Positions 9,496-19,796 of a DNA stretch of 64,000 bases are shown in pieces. Position 1 is the stretch's first letter; each line of letters opens with the position of its first letter. The notes beneath the pieces were generated by a model. That model had not been told where the DNA came from. It did not search any database and worked only from the letters and a program-made list of their open reading frames with translations. The translations under genes and the position numbers were made by a program. This DNA is from Anthopleura xanthogrammica (taxonomy: Eukaryota > Cnidaria > Anthozoa > Actiniaria > Actiniidae), in NCBI GenBank assembly GCA_964019055.1, contig OZ025206.1:18834860-18898859 (forward strand), given 5' to 3'.

Positions 9496-12400
9496 TTACC
9501 TTTGTTTTCTGTCTTCATTAGCTGTTGATGGAGCGCTTTGGACGTTCGAGTCGCCAGATCCCGAACTCCTCGAGACTGCAATACTCACTCTTTTCATGAA
9601 GCTTTTCCTATTTGCTTTCTTTCCTCCTTCAATAAAACCAGCCAAAGCCTGAGCCACAGATTTAGGTCTCACCTTGATGACTTTTGCTGGAGGTTTGATG
9701 TAGTCTTGCTCAGCTTTTTCGACCAGTAGCTGGTAGTACGGGATGTGCGATAATCGGTTTAAGCGGTATCTTAGTTTGGCTACAGCCACTTCTCTTATCA
9801 GGTCTAAGGTCTCAGGATTTCGTTTGACAATTAATCGATGAAAATTCACTTTATCGAGCTCGTAACACTCGAGAGATTCCAAACATTCTACACTGAAGCT
9901 AAAGGTGGGCAAATCTAGGACCATTTCTAGATCTCCAATAATATCATTCTCTCCTATCACGGCTATATGTATTTGACGAGCCCTTAGACGTCGCTCCATA
10001 GCAACATATCCGAATAACAGACGCTTGCGACGTCTCTCGATCACGTTCATTGCTTTTTCTTCCTCATTCTAGAAAAGTTAAAAGAGATTCCTTTGGTTAG
10101 GCAACTGTGACAAGGTTATCAATGTTTTGATAAGCCCCCTTTTCTCATGCACTACAGGCTTTCATCCTCTTCCCTGTTCTACCGACTCCAGAAGGATTTT
10201 CATGGCTGGCCAGTGCTAAGCTGGCATATAATGGTGATCCCAAGGAAGTAAGGGAATGGGAGCTAGAGACACAGTAGTCAATGGCAGAGGGGACAAGGGG
10301 ATGGGCAAGGGATGTGCAGGGGATCCCCGGGGACAAGCACAAAGGATGTGCAGGGAATCTCCGGGGACAAGGGGATGGACAAGGGATGTGCAGTGAATCT
10401 CCGGGGACAAGGACAAAGGATGTGCAGGGGTTCTCCGGGGACAAGGGGATGGACAAGGGATGTGCAGGGGTTCCTCAGGGACAAGGAGATAGACAAGGGA
10501 TGTGCAGGGGGTCCTCAGAGACAAGGAGATAGACAAGGGATGTGCAGGGGGTCCTCAGGGACAAGGAGATAGACAAGGGATGTGCAGGGGTTCCTCAGGG
10601 ACAAGGAGATAGACAAGGGATGTGCAGGGGGTCCTCAGGGACAAGGAGATGGACAAGGGATGTGCAGGGGGTCCTCAGGGACAAGGAGATGGACAAGGGA
10701 TGTGCAGGGGGTCCTCAGGGACAAGGAGATGGACAAGGGATGTGCAGGGGGTCCTCAGGGACAAGGAGATGGACAAGGGATGTGCAGGGGGTCCTCAGGG
10801 ACAAGGAGATGGACAAGGGATGTGCAGGGGGTCCTCAGGGACAAGGAGATGGACAAGGGATGTGCAGGGGGTCCTCAGGGACAAGGAGATGGACAAGGGA
10901 TGTGCAGGGGGTCCTCAGGGACAAGGAGATGGACAAGGGATGTGCAGGGGGTCCTCAGGGACAAGGGGATGGACAAGGGCGATAGTTATAGGGACAGGGG
11001 ATAACATAAGCCAGCGCATCCATGAACGAAGTACCAGCATTCAGAAGAATCCGTGAACTTACTTCATTCATTGGCGTTTCGGGTCTGGCACCTTCGGCTA
11101 CTTTTGGTTTCTTCGGCTTCAAACACTTGTACTGCTTGGCTGCAACACTCGATTCTACAATCACTTTTCCTGTGCCTTTAGCGATGAATAAAAGACTGTT
11201 ACACGGTGTATTTTGCTTGACAACCATGTTACCAAAGTTAACTTTATGAAACCTCAGATTTTCTATCAACAAACTCTTGTATGCATTTGGCCACGACATA
11301 AAAAGAGGCGAATTTCTCACAAAGTCTGTCTTATTTTTCCATTCTAAATTGTGGCTCAGCAGAGTCCTTTTATACAGCTCGTCATCAATACTGATAATAG
11401 TAGTCGCTTCATCTGCAATGACAGTGGCGTTGCGTTCTTTCCTCTCTTCCATCATGACAGATTCACCAAAGCTTCTGCCAGCCTTAAGGTTATTGATTTC
11501 TGTGCCAAAAAGTACGAGCCTTTCCTTGTGGCTTCGTACGCTCGTCTCGTGAGATACGTGGAATTCTCCTTCGCCTTCTTTCTTCGCGTACACTGAGGCA
11601 CTACCTTTCAGGATGATGTAGAAGCTGAAAAATGGTCAGAAAATTGGGTTGAGTTTCCTTAAACATTTTTTTAACGTTTTTAGGATTAAAAAAAAAATGA
11701 AACTATTTAGTTATTCAAAAGTGATTAGCTGGAATGTCTGGAAAAAATATTTAGTATAATATACGGACTATAAAATGGTTCAACTTGTCTTTGCTCTACG
11801 ATGTAGCACATTGCAGAGCAAATGTTGCTTGTATTTACCATTCCACGCGCAAAACGTTCTTATGCTGAGACCCCTTAGTTTGCACTAATTTCCAATCTGG
11901 GAGTCAAATTGAACGCTAGCGCTCCTTTCTTTTGAGGATTGAGATCTTTTTTATTTATTTTCATCGTTTTGACAGAGACCCCAGGTAGGGATTTAGTGCA
12001 AGAGGTCTAGAGATTTTTCGCGCAACGTTATTGTGCAACAAGTTGATGCCGTGTAAAATGCCAGACGGAAAGATTTTTAGGGTAATTTCGACTCCGGCAA
12101 AAGTACGGTTGCGAGTTCTTGATCTTAACTCAATATGACGAATGTTTCGCAGTGTTGCGCGAAAAATCGACGTTGCAAATCGTGTCGTATAGCATCACCT
12201 TTAATTATCTGCCTTCCGCGTTGGTTCAAAAGAGAAAACGATCCAATATACCATCTCATGCATTGCCTCAAGCCCTTGAGTACATGGGTTAGTATACTGA
12301 AAACTTGGGCTTTTCGAGACAGCGTGTCAAGCTGGGTTTAAAGACTGGGAGTTCATATCTCTCTCTTTCTTTTTCCATAAACAAAAAAGACAAAAAGAAC

Positions 12401-13163
12401 GTGTTGTGTGTATTCTTACCAATGTCCTATCTCGCCCTGTCGTATGATGATGTTATCTTTCCTAACACGTGATAGTTTGACGTTCTTTATAATGTCTATC
12501 ATGCTATCTATACAAGACAAAAGAAACACTGATAAAGACTTCTCTTTTATAAATATCAAAATAGAAAAAGAAAGAAAGAATGGAAAGAAGGAAAGAAAGA
12601 TAGATAGACAGAAAGACGAAAAGATAGGAAAAAATAACAAAGAGAAAGGAGAAATAAAGAAGTCCATTAAAGAAAAAAGAAAAAGTGGTGAATAGGAAAA
12701 TAGAAAAAAGACTGAAGTGGTGAATAGGAAAATAGAAAAAAGACTGAAGTGGTGAATAGGAAAATAGAAAAAAGACTGAAGTGGTGAATAGGAAAATAGA
12801 AAAAAGACTGAAGTGGTGAATAGGAAAATAGAAAAAAGACTGAAGTGGTGAATAGTAAAATAGAAAAAAGACTGAAGTGGCGAATAGGAAAAGAAAGAAA
12901 GAAGGAAAGAAAGATAGACAGAAGGAAAAGACAGAGAAAATAACAAAAAAGGAAAAAGAAAGAAGGAATAAGGAAGATATTTGAAAGAAGGCTTAATCCG
13001 AGAACTACGCTTACGCACCATCTTCTAGCGTCTTGAACAGTGGACTGCGGTGTCTAAACCACGCCAAGATGTTTTCAATCTCTTCCTTTTCTCTTCTTTC
13101 AGGTGGTTTTGAAAGAACAACCTCGGCTGCCTCCCACATCGCCTTCAGAAATATGTCTGACAT
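9496..13163 (-). CDS. Cyclic-nucleotide-binding domain protein (CNBD1/CNBD2-like), 4 exons, 455 aa
   Basis: Coding exons are 13019-13163, 12420-12507, 11063-11624 and 9496-10068; phases join without a break (1, 2, 0). The protein starts MSDIFLKAMWEAAEVV and has two cNMP-binding folds. The first (about residues 36-165) has IIRQGEIGHCFYIILKGSA and a phosphate-binding cassette with FGES at 130-133 and RNAT at 142-145, so Glu and Arg are both kept and ligand binding is plausible. The second (about 175-345) has IGDLEMVLDLPTFSFSV, where the Arg is missing and GE is GD, so it is probably degenerate. No kinase, channel or exchange-factor domain is attached. In vertebrates this type is little studied, with links to testis and cilia. 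The stop (TAA in caaaggtaaac) overlaps a possible donor, so a further 3' exon cannot be fully excluded. Two intron minisatellites are listed separately. Confidence 0.85.
10285..10985. repeat. 40-bp minisatellite in intron 3 of the CNBD-like gene, about 17 copies
   Basis: The unit is gacaaggagatggacaaggg followed by atgtgcagggggtcctcagg. The roughly ten units between 10600 and 10970 are nearly identical, while those at the 10285-10500 end are diverged, the pattern of recent expansion from one end. Because 3 x 40 is a multiple of three, open frames appear in several phases on both strands; they are not genes. Confidence 0.95.
11625..12419. other. Intron 2 of the CNBD-like gene
   Basis: AT-rich intron with no repeat array that I can see. 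A 68-codon plus-strand ORF at 12135-12341 has no recognisable feature. Confidence 0.6.
12550..12680. repeat. Polypurine (GAAA/GGAA) tract
   Basis: Degenerate gaaagaaagaa and ggaaag runs in intron 1 of the CNBD-like gene, leading into the 32-bp array. Confidence 0.75.
12685..12900. repeat. 32-bp minisatellite in intron 1 of the CNBD-like gene, about 7 copies
   Basis: The unit is gtggtgaataggaaaataga followed by aaaaagactgaa, repeated almost perfectly. The Phe/Ser/Leu-rich minus-strand ORF across it is an artefact that reads through this array into the real exon 2. Confidence 0.9.
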
Positions 13164-13896
13164 TTTGAACTATATGAAACTTGTCTTGCCACTTGTGTTG
13201 ATAGATTTCTAGAAATACTCTGACAAATACTGTATTCACGGAAAAAAACTGATTGTGATGTAATGGTGCGTCACGTCACGCGCGCGCTGCTGGCCGAAGT
13301 AAATATTATCAGGAAAATTGTAGAATTGTCAAATTCGATCTTATTAGGATAATATTTTCATGCTATTCGAAGATAATATAGGAAATAGTAGACAGAGTTT
13401 GTGAAGGATTGAGATCAATTCTAAGAGTTTTTAGGTTGTAAAACTTATTTTTCATTTGCTTATATTACTGCATGGAATTTGCGCAATATAATAAACGTTA
13501 TCGCCTTCCTATCCCCCCCCCCCCCATCGTTTTGATTGACCGAGAAAACTGCCTGCAAATAATGGCCTGCTCATGCGCAATACGGTGTAAAGCCGATTTG
13601 ATACAAATATTGATCTGCACATGGCTCACTTCCCTTTCAATTGTAAATATTATTTGACTCGTGGGTCCTGCCTCATTAAAGATTACGAATTTTTTTTTGT
13701 TATTCGGCATCGGCAAATAATTTATAAACCGTATATTCTGTATTATAACATAGCCATGATACAAGGCTCTCTGATTGGCTGACTATTATAAAAAAACAAA
13801 AAGGAGAGCACGCGCACAATGTTTGCATTCCATTCGAACCTTTTGTTCAAATAAACATAAGAATATGTATACGACACCAGATAAGCGGAGAAACAA
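13164..13896. other. Intergenic region between the CNBD-like gene and HSP60
   Basis: It contains the CNBD-like gene's presumed promoter (GC-rich patch cacgtcacgcgcgcgctg near 13272) and a poly-C run near 13515. No gene is seen. Confidence 0.5.
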
Positions 13897-13902
13897 TTTA
13901 TT
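13897..13902 (-). terminator. Polyadenylation signal of HSP60
   Basis: AATAAA on the minus strand (tttatt on plus), about 330 nt past the HSP60 stop codon. Confidence 0.5.
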
Positions 13903-14232
13903 GTTATAACCCTAAGAAAGTTATAAAGTGGTTATTTTACTCTTACAAGTATATAGAAAGAATACATGTATTGGGAAGAACATTACATTTAATCATAAGT
14001 AATTCACGACACTCAACACCTGACAGCCAAATTACAAACACGAATGCTTCAAGTATAAAAAAAAATACTTAGCAACAAGCTGGTAGTATTAAAGAACTGT
14101 TTTGGACCTTAGTAGCAACAAAGCTCTATTCTTGTTCGTTTTCTGAGCAGGATTTTGATCTTCGTACGAATTGGCTTAAAGTCCTTGAGCGAGTATTCTA
14201 TGACACATCATTTATGTGACCAAATGAGGAAA

Positions 14233-17200
14233 TTACATCATCCCTCCCATTCCACCCATTCCGCCCATTCCTCCCATGCCACCCATTCCTCCCATGCCAC
14301 CCATTGGGTCTTTGTCGTCCTTGGGAGCTTCTACAATGACAGTCTCGGCGGTGGTGAGGAGGGAAGCAACTCCAGCGGCATCTGTGATAGCGGTACGTAC
14401 AACCTTGGTAGGATCGATGATTCCTTCTTGAATCATATCTACGTATTTGTTATTGAGTGCGTCGTATCCTGCGTTACCTTCTTGTGTTAATACCTGAGCA
14501 AATAATGGAATACAAATTACACCAGGGTCTAACAATACATCGAATGTAGTCTGCATTCTTGGTTCCTCCCTCCCTGTCCTTGGTCTCTCCCCCCTGGGCT
14601 AGGTCTCTCCCCCCGGGCTGGGTTTCTCCCCCCTGGGCTAGGTCTCTCCCCCCCCTGGGCTGGGTCTCTCCCCCCCCTGGGCTGGGTCTCTCCCCCCCTG
14701 GGCTGGGTCTCTCCGGGTGGGGGGAGATGTTAATATTTTTCATTGTTTTGACCCCTACGTAGTATATACATGTATTAATGAAGTGTATTGGTGGTCAATT
14801 TTTGATAGTTTTATAGCATTATCCCTTACCTTCTCAACGACAAGTGCAGCCTCAACACCAGCATTTTCTGCAATGGTATGCAGTGGTTTCCGTAGGGCTT
14901 TAATCACTAATTCTACACCAATCTCTTGGTCGGCATTCTCTAGTTTAAGGTTTTTTAGGTTGTTAGTACATCTGAGTAAAGCTACTCCACCACCAGGCAC
15001 AATGCCTTCTTCTACTGCAGCACGGGTAGCATTCAAAGCATCGGTAACTCTGTCTTTCTTCTCGTTTACTTCTACTTCACTGGATCCTCCAATCTGTGAA
15101 AAAAAAAAATTGGTGAGCAAAAGCCTCTTTTTGCATGTTGACATTTATGAATGTGGTGTCTAGAGAACACTACATGTCCTAGCCTCATCTGCAGGCAACT
15201 CTAAACTACTCTCTAGCAAGTGTGGTTTAACTCTATGGCGGGCGTCCTATACCAACGGAACGCGAGGGTACTGGGCCAAAGTGATGCCTGTGGAAGAGGC
15301 TACTGCATGTCCATAATGAATTAGAAAGGAGATAGGATAAGTGTCTTCTGTAATAAAATTTAAAGGAAACAAAAAAAGAAGGGAACCAACCAAGAACTAT
15401 GTGCACATGCACAACAAGAAAAGGATAAACAAATTTCAAAATTTACCCACCTTTAAGATTGCAACACCATCAGACAGCTTAGCCAGTCTTTCATTTAACT
15501 TCTCTTTTTCATATTCAGAAGTTGTGTTTTCCAATTCTTCTTTGATCTGGTCACAGCGTTTTTCTACATCTTCTTGGGTTCCCTTGCCTCGGAGGAACAG
15601 TGTATCATCTTTGGTGATAGATAATTCACCAACTTCTCCAAAGTCTTGTATCTGGATGTCTTCCAGCTTTGTTTCAAGTGCTTCATCACCAAACACCTTC
15701 AATGAAAAATATATATGTGATTAGAGTTGCTTGTTGATTCTCTCCTGTGCTTTGCAGGCTTTTCTCTGGCTACACCAGTTTTAAACCCTTCACAAAAATC
15801 AACTTCCAAATTCAAATTTAATCCTGGAATATGAAGGACACACGTTTGTTAGCCACTGGCTATCAAATGCTAGCCTCAATATACTGTAAAGACAAGGACA
15901 TTTTTTAAAAATGACTTTTTGCCTCTTTGTTCATTCATTTACATTTAGAAATGTTTTTGGTCTCCATTACTTATCACACACAAAATCAGGATAAACCTGT
16001 TTATACTGGATTTGTTGAACATGCCCATAGTGTAAACACTGTGAAAATCTACAATAAATTTTGACTTTTTGACATTATGGACTGACAGGTATAATTTCAG
16101 ATTGTCCTCAATATATACTGTATGCAATAGTACTGTATATGAATCTGAGATATCTCCAGGAATGGCTTATTTTTGGATACTCACCATGCCTCCTGTTGAA
16201 ATGGCCATATCTTGCAGCATATTCTTACGATTATCACCAAATCCTGGTGCCTTAACTGCAGCTATTTGAAGACCAACTTTAAGTCTAAAAAATAAGGAAA
16301 TAAGACATTTAATTTCATGAATTTCTTTCCTGTCATGGATGTACATGGTCATGAATCCATGCACTGTTACGGAAAATGTTTAAGGTTATTTTACCTGTTC
16401 AAGACAAGGGTGGTAAGAGCTTCACCATCGACATCTTCAGCAACAATAACAAGAGGTTTTCTATGGGAATTAGCAAGTTCTAGAGCAGGGACTATTTGTT
16501 GAATTGAAGAGATCTTCTTCTGACACAAAAGTACGAGACAATCTTGATAATCAATCTTTTGGCCTGCAAAATCATCAAATTACAGTTACGATACTGTTAT
16601 AACATTTACAATAAAATTCAGTATTGAATGATCAAAAAAGACTACCTTTAGCTGTGTTAATAAAATATGGAGAAATATATCCTCTGTCAAACTTCATTCC
16701 TTCAATAACTTCCATTTCATCATTAAGCGTTTTACCATCCTGTAATGATATATTCAAAGTGTTAATTGAATCGTGTTTTTCTGTAGCGACGATTTTCAAA
16801 GCTTTTATTTGTACCTTGACTGTAATTACACCATTTCTGCCAACTTTTTTCATTGCAGAAGAAATCAGTTCTCCTATCCTTTTATCACCATTTGCTGAAA
16901 TTGTTGCTACCTGAGAAAGATTTAGGAACAAAACAAAGAAAATAAATTAGCAACTTAAATCTTCAGTGACAAAATTGAGGTTTCCTATCAAACTAACACA
17001 AAATCAAAAGTCTGGACAACAGTAAGGATTTTTTCTGTTGTGAGAATCTTACCTGTGCTATCTCTTCAGGGGTAGTAACAGGTTTAGACATTTGTTTCAA
17101 TGATTCTACTATATTTTCAACAGCTGACATCACACCTAAAATAAGAACCAGTCAATGTCAATAAGAGAGTGTTTCTGTCTTAAAGTATCACCTTTTTACA

Positions 17201-18246
17201 TCAATTAACAATACCACACTTAGTACATCAATTTTACTCGATATGCCCAGGGGAGCATTTGTCATACCGGTAAGTATATTTACAGTCATATACTTGCACT
17301 GACTGGGTTTTAAAGATCTCTGATAAAAGCAGGCCAAAATTATCAAGAAGTAAACCTGGTTTTATTTCAACACTATAATTTGTACAGTGTACAATTTCTT
17401 ATTGTGGTGGTCTAATAACCACAGCAATGAAGGCATGCTTTTTCTATTGTCCTTGAGAAGAATGCAGGAAAGTTGGTCTTCCCAAAACATTATGGACTGG
17501 ATAAATATTAGTCTGAATACATAAAAATAAATGGTATAACCACTCGCCTCTTCTAACTTCCTGGGGGTTGGCACCTTTAGACACCTTGCTGAAACCTTCT
17601 GTTGCTATTGACCTGGCCAGAACAGTTGCTGTTGTTGTTCCATCTCCAGCCTCTTCATTTGTGTTGTTTGCTACATCTTGAACCAGACGAGCACCAACAT
17701 TTTGGAATTTGTCCTTAAGTTCGATTGCTTTGGCTACTGTAACACCATCTTTGGTTATTTTTGGTCCACCAAAACTTTGTTCAATTATAACATTTCTTCC
17801 CTAGAAATCAAAAGAAGTATCACCATAAGAATGATGGTACATATGTCGGTGGGTGAAAGATTTGACAAAATCAACAAAAATGTAGTAAGGCTAGTTGCTG
17901 TGAAGCTCATTAAATTTTTTGTGTCTCAGTGGCATTCATTCGGGGGTAGTGCTCTTCAATATTTTTGCTCTCATATGCATTGCTTAATCGGGAGTGGCTC
18001 TTAATTGAGAGAATATGTTATCTGTAAGAACACAGTGGTAAGTACCTTTGGGCCTAAAGTGACTGCAACAGCATCAGCTAAAACCTCCACTCCTAGCAAC
18101 ATCGAGGATCTTGCATCAGCACCAAATTTGAGTTCCTTAGCATTTTGCTTTTGGGAGGTACTGAAACTAGCTCCAAGACGTGGTACAAGGGTACGGCTTG
18201 ATAGTACTAGCCTTCCAGAGCGAATTAAACTTGGTAATCGGTACAT
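14233..18246 (-). CDS. HSPD1: 60 kDa heat shock protein, mitochondrial (chaperonin HSP60), 588 aa
   Basis: Ten coding exons: 18046-18246, 17548-17800, 17053-17135, 16815-16910, 16646-16739, 16395-16563, 16185-16284, 15451-15696, 14830-15093 and 14233-14493; all phases fit and the total is 1767 nt. The protein folds imported proteins in the mitochondrial matrix as an ATP-driven barrel capped by HSP10. The N-terminus [17 protein letters not shown] is Arg/Ser-rich without acidic residues, a typical targeting presequence; [14 protein letters not shown] begins the mature part. [13 protein letters not shown] (residues 118-130) is the ATP-binding signature, followed by [17 protein letters not shown] and [17 protein letters not shown]. 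It ends in a run of seven GGM repeats. The start lies in an exon opened by acceptor ttcaacag at about 18256, so a non-coding 5' exon must lie upstream. Oddities: the intron at 17136-17547 starts with GC, and the intron at 16740-16814 is only 75 nt and has no stop in frame. Confidence 0.97.
14575..14725. repeat. Minisatellite (about 20-bp unit) in the last HSP60 intron
   Basis: Units of the type ctgggctgggtctctccccc, about seven copies with variable C-run length. It lies inside the 14494-14829 intron. Confidence 0.88.
15722..15830 (+). mobile_element. Old SINE 3' fragment
   Basis: gattctctcctgtgctttg, then gcttttctctgg, then aaaatcaacttccaaattc follow the order of the 3' half of the SINE at 25626. 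It is diverged and lacks the tRNA head. It lies in an HSP60 intron. Confidence 0.6.
16740..16814 (-). other. 75-nt stop-free intron of HSP60
   Basis: On the minus strand it runs gtacaaataaaag ... atatcattacag between GVITVK and DGKTLNDE, which are contiguous in HSP60 of other organisms. Its length is a multiple of three, both flanking exon boundaries are phase 0, and the 25 codons contain no stop, so retained transcripts would stay in frame. Confidence 0.88.
17136..17547 (-). other. GC-AG intron of HSP60
   Basis: The exon ending in GTTAGAAGAG is followed by GCGAGT; the next exon starts GTGTGATG after ttattttag. Only this junction yields the conserved R-R-G-V-M. The donor is GC instead of GT, with the strong AG|GCGAGT context typical of that minor class. 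Confidence 0.9.
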
Positions 18247-18255
18247 GATTATGAA

Positions 18256-19796
18256 CTGTTGAAATAAAACCAACTTTTAGTTCATACTAAAAGTTCTTAC
18301 TAGCAGCAAACTGTGGATTTTAAAGTATTCATTGAGACACAGAAAAACAAGGAATACTGGGGCAGGGCTTGGTGGGTAGTTTAGCATTGCACACCCCTTT
18401 TCAGCTAAAATAAAAAATATTTATATGGATTTGTAATTTTTTTTCTTCTGATTGATTGACCTATGGGCCACTAACTTTCAAGCATGGTTTGCAAAAGGGG
18501 GTCCCATGTGTACCTTGTGATGAATCCAGTATGATTTTAAGGGGTGGCTGTTATCTGGAAAGCCAGTATATCTTCCCCTTTAGATTTTTATATTACTTAT
18601 TTTAAAATCCCAAAGGAGGTGGCTAGACCCTCTAGCAATCTCCCTCCTGGATGTGACTTTAACTTAAATCCAAGGATCACGTCTAATTGCGACAGCAATA
18701 AATAAGACTTGATAACTCATCAGGATATAAGCTCGCAAGCTCGCAAGCGTGGAGCAAGGAGCGTGACTACATGTACCTAGAGCATGCCGAGGCGAGATCT
18801 TTCGTGGTCACAAAATGTGCTTTAGAAACAATATAATTAGTCATTTTTATAGATCTGGTGCGAAAATAGCTAGAAACTATTTCTTTAAATAATGCTGCAA
18901 AGTTTTCTTGCTAAATCAAAGCATCTACGAGTAAAATATCTGATGAAGACAAGCCATTTCTGAACGCCGGTGGATCAAATGACGTAACTTCAACATGACA
19001 TGCAGCTCTTTTCCAGAGCTTACAGTGAACAGAATCTTAAATTCTTAACATAATTGCATACCTAAATTTGCTGTCTTTTAGATTTGATGAGCTTTAAGAA
19101 GAAGAGGACGGGAATTCCAATAAATTCAGGCGAGATTTAACTCACTCTGACACACACACGTGGTTAAACGCTGCAGAAAGTTAGAAAGGCTCTTTTACAG
19201 CACGTGAAAGGTCTTTAGAAACTCTTCCTTGATTGGCCAGTTTAGTATGATGCAATTATTCACGTGATTTCAGTAAAAGCTCTCAAAATGGATAGAACCT
19301 TTATAAATTTCTTAAGATTTTAATAAATTTAAAGAAAAGTCTGATATCTTTTAGAAAGCTTTATTTTTTCTTAAAAATATTGATTTGTTTTAGTACTATG
19401 AGAATTTATTACTGACCTATTACTGCATTCAAGGGATAAACTTTCACAGGCTACTGTTGTCAGTACGCATGGTCATCTGCGCATTCTATGTTGCAAAAAA
19501 ATATTTGACAGGGGAGGGCTAAATTTCCTTCTTGATAGATACATTTATTTATTATAAAAAAGAGTAATATTGCCACGAAATCCTCACTGCACAATGCTTC
19601 CAATAATTTTGAAGTTATTTAGCTTATTATCAGACAAAAAAGTATCAAAAAAGCTGTATTTCTGTGGAGTAATTTTTTCCTTGCCCGTCCCCTCCCCTGT
19701 ATGTTACTTGTTCGTGCTTTGACACGCTTGCGTAAGAAGTTCCACGTGCAAATTGTCTTCGGCGTGTTTGGCTGTCTAGATAAATTTCTGTTCAAA
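18256..19796. promoter_or_regulatory. Divergent HSP60-HSP10 control region with four CACGTG boxes
   Basis: The two chaperonin genes point away from each other here, the arrangement known for the human HSPD1/HSPE1 pair. CACGTG occurs at 19157, 19201, 19261 and 19743, and an inverted CCAAT box (ATTGG) at 19232. I found no classical heat-shock element (alternating GAA/TTC with 2-bp gaps) by eye. The HSP60 non-coding first exon must lie in this segment, but its donor could not be fixed. Confidence 0.6.

Noticed and set aside
10216..11056. Overlapping ORFs on both strands such as QGVLRDKEMDKGCAGG
   Set aside because: By-products of the 40-bp minisatellite in a CNBD-like gene intron; 120 bp holds three units, so several frames stay open.
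12508..13018. Phe/Ser/Leu-rich minus-strand ORF running into a real exon
   Set aside because: Only its last 29 codons (12420-12507) are exon. The rest is intronic polypyrimidine and 32-bp repeat sequence.
14474..14743. Minus-strand ORF rich in RPSPGGE repeats
   Set aside because: It lies in an HSP60 intron and is made of the 20-bp minisatellite.
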